Below, piece by piece: positions 59,185-64,000 of a stretch of DNA of 64,000 bases. The DNA lies in assembly GCF_000013705.1 (NCBI RefSeq), contig NC_007947.1, positions 1,860,001 to 1,924,000 of the forward strand, in the 5' to 3' direction. The DNA comes from Methylobacillus flagellatus KT. Its GTDB lineage: Bacteria > Pseudomonadota > Gammaproteobacteria > Burkholderiales > Methylophilaceae. Both the position numbers and the translations under genes were made by a program. The notes under the pieces were generated by a model. The model ran no database searches and was not told where the DNA came from. It saw nothing but the letters and a program-made list of their open reading frames with translations. Position 1 is the stretch's first letter. Each line of letters starts with the position of its first letter.

Positions 59185-60474
59185 CTACTGTCTCCCAGGC
59201 CGCGCTAGGCCCAGGTGGCCGCGCAATGTCGTGTGCTCGTAATCCTCGCGGAACAAGCCGCGCCGTTGCAGGATGGGAATCACATGGTCGACGAAATCCT
59301 GAACGCTGTCAGGCTGCACAGGTGGCATCAGGTTAAACCCATCGGCGCCGCCATTGCGGAACCAATGCTCCATCTGGTCTGCCACCTGCTCGGGAGTGCC
59401 AACCATGGTGCAATGCCCTCCTCCGGCCGCCAGGCGGCCCAATAGCTGGCGTACCGTGGGCCGCTCGGTTTCAATGATGCGCAACACGGTGGCGTAGCGC
59501 CCCTTGGGGCCGGTGAAGGCTTCCAACGGCGGTAATGGCGGCACCGGGGCATCCAGCTCCCAGCCCATGCAATCCTGGTCGATGAACAACTGCAATTGCC
59601 GCAACGAGGTTTCCGCAGGCAGCAGTTCATCCAGTGCGCGCTGCTTGGCACGCGCCTCAGCCTCAGTTGAGCCGATGAAGGTCACCAGGCCGGGCAGGAT
59701 GGGCACATCCACCTGCCGTCCGGCAGCCTTGACCCTGGCCTTGACGTCACGGTAATAGGCCTGGGCCGATGGCAGGTCGTAGGCCACCGCATAGATCGCC
59801 TCAGCGTGTTTTGCCGCCAGCGCGCGACCATGCTCGGAAGCGCCGGCCTGGAACAGCACGGGATGTCCCTGCGGCGGGCGCGGCACGGTCAACGGCCCGT
59901 CGACGAGAAAATGCTTGCCCCGGTGGTTGATCTGGCGCACCCGGCTTTCGTCGACGTAATCGCCAGCGCGGTCGTTGAGCAGCGCACCATCGTCCCAGCT
60001 ATCCCACAACTGCAGCACCGCCTGGATGAACTCTTCTGCCCGGGCATAGCGCTCAGCATGGCCAGGCATGGCTTCATAGCCGTGATTTCGGGCCTCGACG
60101 TCGAACATGGACGTCACCACGTTCCAGCCCGCGCGCCCACCGGAAATATGGTCAAGCGAAGCCATCAGCCGTGCGGCATGGAATGGTGTGAAGAAGGTGC
60201 TGGAAATCGTGCTCACCAAGCCGATGTGCCGGGTGGCGCGGCTGATGGCCGTAAGCATGGTCACCGGTTCGAGAAACCAGCGTGGACCATCGGTGATGTT
60301 GTTGGTGGCATGGCCGTCGGCAAAGAACACGGCGTCCAGCTTGCCACGCTCGGCCAGCTGCGCCATTTCCTCGTAATAGCGGATATCACCAAGCCGCTCG
60401 ACCTGGGAATCCGGGTGGCGCCAGGCCGCATTGTGGTGGCCGCAGCCGAACAGGAACAAGTTGATGTGCATCAT
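59185..60474 (-). CDS. FMN-dependent LLM-class monooxygenase (NtaA/DmoA family)
   Basis: A 429-aa luciferase-like flavin monooxygenase of the NtaA/SnaA/DszA/DmoA group. Typical parts: INLFLFGCGHHNAAWRHPDS, KLDAVFFADGHAT, ISSTFFTPFHAARLMASLDH, GGRAGWNVVTS, GPLTVPRPPQGHPVLFQAGA and TMVGTPEQVADQMEHWF. Members use FMNH2 and O2 to cleave C-S, C-N or related bonds. It lies downstream of the TPP-riboswitch-controlled SDR gene on the same strand with a 188-base gap, so a link to thiamine or its degradation products is inferred. No flavin reductase is adjacent. Confidence 0.9.
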   Translation of the reverse strand: MMHINLFLFGCGHHNAAWRHPDSQVERLGDIRYYEEMAQLAERGKLDAVFFADGHATNNITDGPRWFLEPVTMLTAISRATRHIGLVSTISSTFFTPFHAARLMASLDHISGGRAGWNVVTSMFDVEARNHGYEAMPGHAERYARAEEFIQAVLQLWDSWDDGALLNDRAGDYVDESRVRQINHRGKHFLVDGPLTVPRPPQGHPVLFQAGASEHGRALAAKHAEAIYAVAYDLPSAQAYYRDVKARVKAAGRQVDVPILPGLVTFIGSTEAEARAKQRALDELLPAETSLRQLQLFIDQDCMGWELDAPVPPLPPLEAFTGPKGRYATVLRIIETERPTVRQLLGRLAAGGGHCTMVGTPEQVADQMEHWFRNGGADGFNLMPPVQPDSVQDFVDHVIPILQRRGLFREDYEHTTLRGHLGLARPGRQ

Positions 60475-60662
60475 GGCAGAACAAAAGCCTCTTTAGTGAA
60501 TTCGATCATGACAGGCGCTGAGTCAGCGGATAGCATATTGACGCGAGCAAGAATGGCTGGAAAAAAGCTTAGCAGCGATCCTGGCTAGACGACTTGCCGC
60601 AGGCAGCGCAAGAAATAACGCCAGAGCTGGGCAACAACGCCAGAAAAATGGCGTCAGCCATC

Positions 60663-61448
60663 CTAATTCTTGACCAGCCCGCCATCCACCACCAGGTTCT
60701 GCCCCGTCACCGCGCGCGACCAGGGCGAAGCGAAGAACAGCACCGCGTCGGCGAACTCTTCCGGCGTAGTAACGCGGCGCAAGGGTGTGCTCGCGGCAAT
60801 CAGGTCAAATACGGCATCCGGTGTGGCAGCAGAGGCGTCAGTCGTGCGCAGCAGGCCGCCCGACACCATGTTGACCGTGATGCCATCAGGCCCCAGATCC
60901 TGCGCCAGGGTGCGCGTGAGGGAAAGCAGCGCTGCCTTGGCGGCGGTGTAATCATGGTAAGGCACTACCGGGTTCTGGAACAGGTTGGTGCCGATATTGA
61001 TCACCCGGCCGCCGCCCTGCGCACGCATGCCAGGCAAACAGGCCTGGACGGTATTAAGGGCACCGCGCACCACACCCTCAAATTGCTGCTGCAACTCTTC
61101 CCATGCCAGCTCATGCGCATGCGACCGCGCATCGCCGTTGAACTTGAAGTCAGGCAGGGCGTTGTTCACGATGGTGGTTACGGTCTTGCCGAAATGCGCC
61201 TGCGCCTGCTCCACCATCGCCCGCACGGCAACGGCATCACTCACGTCCGCCCGGATCGCCAAGGCCCGCCCCGGCGCTTCATCTGCCAAGGCCTCGGCGG
61301 CTTCCGCACTGTGAAGATAGTTGACGACCACACTTGCCCCCTGACCAAGGAAGGCGCGAGCGATATGCCGCCCCAGCCCACGGCCTGCGCCGGTGACGAG
61401 CACGAGTTGTTCTTGAATCGGGAGTAGCGATGAAGATGGATTGCCCAT
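60663..61448 (-). CDS. Short-chain dehydrogenase/reductase under TPP control
   Basis: A 261-aa classical SDR with the NAD(P) motif VTGAGRGLGRHIA, NNALPDF (in place of NNAG) and Tyr-x3-Lys in YHDYTAAKAALL. The catalytic Ser 13 residues before the Tyr is Thr here (INIGTNLF). The C-terminal PLRRVTTPEEFADAVLFFAS and DGGLVKN are typical. AAAGGA precedes the ATG at 61448. A TPP aptamer lies just upstream. Substrate unknown; annotated often as 3-oxoacyl-ACP reductase, which is not supported by the context. Confidence 0.88.
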   Translation of the reverse strand: MGNPSSSLLPIQEQLVLVTGAGRGLGRHIARAFLGQGASVVVNYLHSAEAAEALADEAPGRALAIRADVSDAVAVRAMVEQAQAHFGKTVTTIVNNALPDFKFNGDARSHAHELAWEELQQQFEGVVRGALNTVQACLPGMRAQGGGRVINIGTNLFQNPVVPYHDYTAAKAALLSLTRTLAQDLGPDGITVNMVSGGLLRTTDASAATPDAVFDLIAASTPLRRVTTPEEFADAVLFFASPWSRAVTGQNLVVDGGLVKN

Positions 61449-61505
61449 GTAATTCCTTTGCAATGGTCCATGGCAAGGGAATACATGGCAGCGCAAACTG
61501 CGACA

Positions 61506-61598
61506 GGCATTCCTCCGCCAGTATGATCTGGATCAGGTATACGGGTGTGTTCTCAGCCCTGACTGAATTGAATCATTCAAACAAGGCACCCCGTGCCG
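61506..61598 (-). promoter_or_regulatory. TPP riboswitch (THI element) of the SDR-LLM pair
   Basis: The minus strand contains the thi-box consensus parts in order: CACGGGGTGCC, GGGCTGAGA, ACACCCGTATACCTGATC (P2/P4 area) and CAGATCATACTGGCGGAGG. A stem of about 25 bases sits in P3. Downstream, CCATGTA (61488-61482) can pair with TACATGG (61451-61445), which contains the SDR start codon, so control of translation is plausible. Confidence 0.93.
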
Positions 61599-61600
61599 AA

Positions 61601-61715
61601 GAGTGGCTAACAAAACTCTCCTGACGTTGTTGTGCTCTGCCTTGCCGTACTATTTGTACGGTCTGCGGCAGAGCGCCCAGTCAGGATCGCTTGGCTGAGT
61701 TTTATTTAGCCACTC
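61601..61715. repeat. Palindromic intergenic element, copy E (inverted orientation)
   Basis: About 115 bases between the two divergent riboswitches. Outer arms GAGTGGCTAA-(CA)AAACTC and GAGTTTTATTTAGCCACTC pair almost perfectly; inner arms TCCTGAC/GTCAGGA follow. Read on the minus strand the core shows GCCGCAGACCGTACAAA and AGTACGGCAAGGC, matching copies A-C. Confidence 0.85.
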
Positions 61716-61783
61716 TGAGGCCGAACCATACCATGAAACATGAATTATCCGCATGTCTTCATCGCACACTGGAAGAATATCGC

Positions 61784-61789
61784 TATAAT
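61784..61789 (+). promoter_or_regulatory. -10 box of the symporter transcript
   Basis: A perfect TATAAT located 11 bases before the TPP aptamer, so transcription should start close to the aptamer's first stem. No strong -35 hexamer is visible at the normal distance. Confidence 0.6.
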
Positions 61790-61799
61790 TCCAGACCTA

Positions 61800-61882
61800 A
61801 CCTAGGGGAGCCGCTTGCGGCTGAGAAATGACAACCGTCATGACCCTTAATACTTGATCCAGACCATGCTGGCGAAAGGAAG
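61800..61882 (+). promoter_or_regulatory. TPP riboswitch (THI element) of the SSS symporter
   Basis: The conserved parts run in order: TAGGGGAGCC, GCGGCTGAGA, CATGACCCTTAATACTTGATC and CAGACCATGCTGGCGAAAGG. Downstream, CTCCT at 61907-61911 can pair with the ribosome-binding AGGAG at 61930-61934, an anti-Shine-Dalgarno arrangement consistent with translational control. Confidence 0.94.
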
Positions 61883-61944
61883 GAAACAACGCATTCGATG
61901 TGCGTGCTCCTTGTCGTTCGCCGATTACCAGGAGTCACCACGCA

Positions 61945-63396
61945 ATGCTCAGTACACAAGCCGTTTTCACCTGGCTGGTCTTTTTCGCCGCCATTTTCGC
62001 CATCGCTGGCATAGCTTATTCACGCAGGTTCCGCGGCAATCTTGAGGAATACATCGTCGCGCGTAATAGCCAGGGTACGCTGGCCAGTATCATGACCCTG
62101 CTGGCCTCGTCGCTGGGCGCATGGATATTGTTCTCGCCTGCGCAGGCAGCGACCTGGGGCGGCCTGACTGCCGTGATCGGCTATGCTATTGGCGCCATGT
62201 CGCCCCGACTTGCCATGATCCCGCTCGGCAAGCGCATGCGCGAGCTGATGCCCAGCGGTCACTCGCTGACTGAATTCCTCATCGCCCGCTACGGCAAGCC
62301 CATGTACCTGCTTGCGCTGACCATCATGCTGTTCTACCTGTTCATCGCCATGAGCGCCGAGATCACCGCCATCGCCAAGATGGTCACGCTGCTCGCGCCG
62401 GTGCCGCTCTGGGCCACTGCTGCCATCGTGCTCGGCTTCACGCTGCTCTACACCACCTACGGCGGCCTCCGTGCCTCCATCTTCACCGACAAGGTGCAGA
62501 TCGTCATCATCATCCCGCTGTTGGCCGCGCTGGTCTTCATCGGATGGCAGGCGACCGGCGGCATTGCCCCGATCGCGGAAAAGCTGCAGCACACCGCGCC
62601 GCAGTTGATCGACCTGGAGGATATCGGCGGCATCAAGGCCGGGCTCACCTTCTTTGTCGCCATCCTGCTCACCGGCATCTTCCACCAAGGCAACTGGCAG
62701 CGCATCTACTCCGCCAAGGACATCCCTACCATGCGCAACGGCTTCCTGCTCGGCGGCATTCTCGTCGTGCCCTTCATCTTCATCATGGGCTTGTTCGGAC
62801 TGGCCTTCATGGCAATGACACCGGACGGCGACAGCTCAGTGGCGTTGTTCAGCGTGATCATGCCCAATATCCCGCTCTGGTTGGCCGTCGCCCTGATTCC
62901 GCTGGGCATCTCGCTGGTCATGTGCAGCGTGGACACGGCCATCAGCGCCATCTCCAGCATCGTGGCGGTTGATATCGGCCGCGTCATGCCCAGAAGTAGC
63001 GCAGCCAGCCTGATGCGCCTGTCGCGCTGGCTGGTCCTGCTGGTTGCGATTCCCGTGCTGGTCGTCGCCGCGCAAGGCTACAGCGTGCTCTACCTGTTCC
63101 TGCTGGCAGACCTGCTCTGCGCAGCGGCAGCGTTTCCGGTGTTCTTTGGCCTGTTCAGCCGCTCCCACACCGGCCGCGAAGCCGTCACAGGCACCGTGGC
63201 AGGACTCGCCGCAGGCCTGTTCATGTTTCCGATGCCTTACCAGCCGGTGACACATTTGCTGGAGTCCTTCCTGCTTGCTGCCCTGGCCCCGGTTGTCGTG
63301 ATTACCCTCATGCGCTTGCTCAAGCGCCGAAAACAGCATTTCGACCTGACCACGCTCAACGGCAGCGTCCGTAAACTGGATGGGGGACAGCTTTAA
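61945..63396 (+). CDS. Sodium:solute symporter, predicted thiamine-related uptake
   Basis: A 483-aa SSS-family transporter with about 13 membrane helices (WLVFFAAIFAIAGIAYSRRF, LLASSLGAWILFSPAQA, TLLYTTYGGLRASIFTDKVQ, CSVDTAISAISSIVAVD). Because a TPP riboswitch controls it, the substrate is probably thiamine or a thiamine precursor such as HMP; comparative studies named THI-regulated SSS transporters ThiV, which this resembles in context. The ATG at 61945 has AGGAG upstream. Substrate is not proven by the sequence. Confidence 0.9.
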   Translation: MLSTQAVFTWLVFFAAIFAIAGIAYSRRFRGNLEEYIVARNSQGTLASIMTLLASSLGAWILFSPAQAATWGGLTAVIGYAIGAMSPRLAMIPLGKRMRELMPSGHSLTEFLIARYGKPMYLLALTIMLFYLFIAMSAEITAIAKMVTLLAPVPLWATAAIVLGFTLLYTTYGGLRASIFTDKVQIVIIIPLLAALVFIGWQATGGIAPIAEKLQHTAPQLIDLEDIGGIKAGLTFFVAILLTGIFHQGNWQRIYSAKDIPTMRNGFLLGGILVVPFIFIMGLFGLAFMAMTPDGDSSVALFSVIMPNIPLWLAVALIPLGISLVMCSVDTAISAISSIVAVDIGRVMPRSSAASLMRLSRWLVLLVAIPVLVVAAQGYSVLYLFLLADLLCAAAAFPVFFGLFSRSHTGREAVTGTVAGLAAGLFMFPMPYQPVTHLLESFLLAALAPVVVITLMRLLKRRKQHFDLTTLNGSVRKLDGGQL

Positions 63397-63515
63397 GGTA
63401 GCAAGGACTTGTTGACAAACCCTTCCCAGCACAGCCATCATCAAACCATTGAATACCGAATATTGTCATTGAAAACAATCGAATAGTGTCATCTATACGA
63501 AAATAGGAGGTTCGC

Positions 63516-64000
63516 ATGAATACACAATGGAACAATGTGTGGAGCACGGTGCAAGCCGGACTCGGCGACAATATGCTCCAGTTGCTGGGCGCGCTGGCCA
63601 TCCTCGTATTGGGCTGGCTGTTCGCCGTACTGGTACGAGCCGGCGTGCGACGCGGTCTCGGCATGGCAGATCTGAACCGCCGCTTTGCGCAGATGACCGG
63701 TCAGACCGGGAAAATTGTGGATATCGAAAAAGGCGTCGCCATCAGCCTGTTCTGGATAGTATTGCTGTTTACCTTTGTCGCGGTGCTCAATTCGCTCGAC
63801 TTGGCGATGGTATCCGACCCGTTCGCCGCACTGCTCACCGAAATGTTCGCCTATGCGCCGCGCATCCTTGCAGCGCTGGTGCTGGCATTGATCGGCTGGC
63901 TGCTGGCCAGCTTGGTACGCGCCATCATCACGCGCGTGCTGGCGAAAACCACGCTGGATGAAAGGCTGGCCGAGCATGCAGGCATGGCACCTATCAGTGA
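63516..64000 (+). CDS. Mechanosensitive channel-related membrane protein (partial)
   Basis: The first 161 residues of a membrane protein that leaves the window. Two or three similar helical repeats (LQLLGALAILVLGWLFAVLV and ILAALVLALIGWLLASLVRA) are the conserved TM helix repeat seen in MscS-related bacterial proteins. The C-terminal MscS beta domain is beyond the edge, so the subfamily is uncertain. GGAGG precedes the ATG. It lies 119 bases after the symporter gene. Confidence 0.75.
   Translation, partial: MNTQWNNVWSTVQAGLGDNMLQLLGALAILVLGWLFAVLVRAGVRRGLGMADLNRRFAQMTGQTGKIVDIEKGVAISLFWIVLLFTFVAVLNSLDLAMVSDPFAALLTEMFAYAPRILAALVLALIGWLLASLVRAIITRVLAKTTLDERLAEHAGMAPIS

Overview
The window looks like a chromosomal segment of a methylotrophic betaproteobacterium, most likely a Methylophilaceae member close to Methylobacillus. 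This is inferred from the moderately GC-rich coding style, the formamidase/FmdB/FmdC/urea-transport gene set known from Methylophilus, the EarP/EF-P Arg32 pair, a PEP-CTERM protein and an AddAB-like nuclease pair. No species-level identification was run.

Layout. 1-3561: partial response regulator, peptide release factor 3, YchJ-like SEC-C protein and a GT4 glycosyltransferase. 3562-5800: AT-rich island with three poorly characterised leftward genes. 5823-19587: housekeeping genes (ABC-F ATPase, YhdP-like AsmA protein, Nit-type amidase, TldD, DUF2934 protein, Mfd, DedA). 19711-29452: PEP-CTERM surface protein, AddA/AddB-like helicase-nucleases, greB, and earP-efp. 29532-33824: amt with a downstream hypothetical gene, then an SOS-type pair (DUF4130 protein and radical SAM protein) behind a LexA-like box. 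33963-41033: an unusual signalling module made of a soluble double-Cache/CheW protein, a REC-LuxR regulator and an NCS1 permease fused to a zinc-finger region and a hybrid histidine kinase. 41090-55400: one long leftward formamide/urea utilisation cluster in the order fmdC (frameshifted)-fmdA-fmdB-urtABCDE-ureDABCEFG-hupE. 55602-59077: lipoprotein, LexA-type repressor, sulfatase remnant and MgtC/DUF4010 membrane protein. 59185-63396: two divergent TPP riboswitches, one leading an SDR-LLM monooxygenase pair and the other a sodium:solute symporter. The window ends in a partial MscS-related gene.

How it works together. Formamide and urea would cross the outer membrane through FmdC (if functional) and the inner membrane through UrtABCDE. 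FmdA releases ammonia from formamide and nickel urease from urea, with HupE supplying nickel and Amt recovering ammonium. The NCS1-kinase fusion, its LuxR regulator and the Cache/CheW protein are placed to sense a nitrogenous substrate. Candidate sigma-54 promoters (GGC-N8-TGC-like, GG/GC spacing 10) precede amt, the NCS1-kinase and the Cache/CheW gene, which suggests shared nitrogen control.

The most notable structures are this sigma-54-linked transceptor module, a family of five long palindromic intergenic elements (four of them directly after stop codons in the fmd-urt-ure cluster), the almost identical LexA-like boxes in front of lexA and the radical SAM/DUF4130 pair, and the TPP-controlled SDR/LLM operon.
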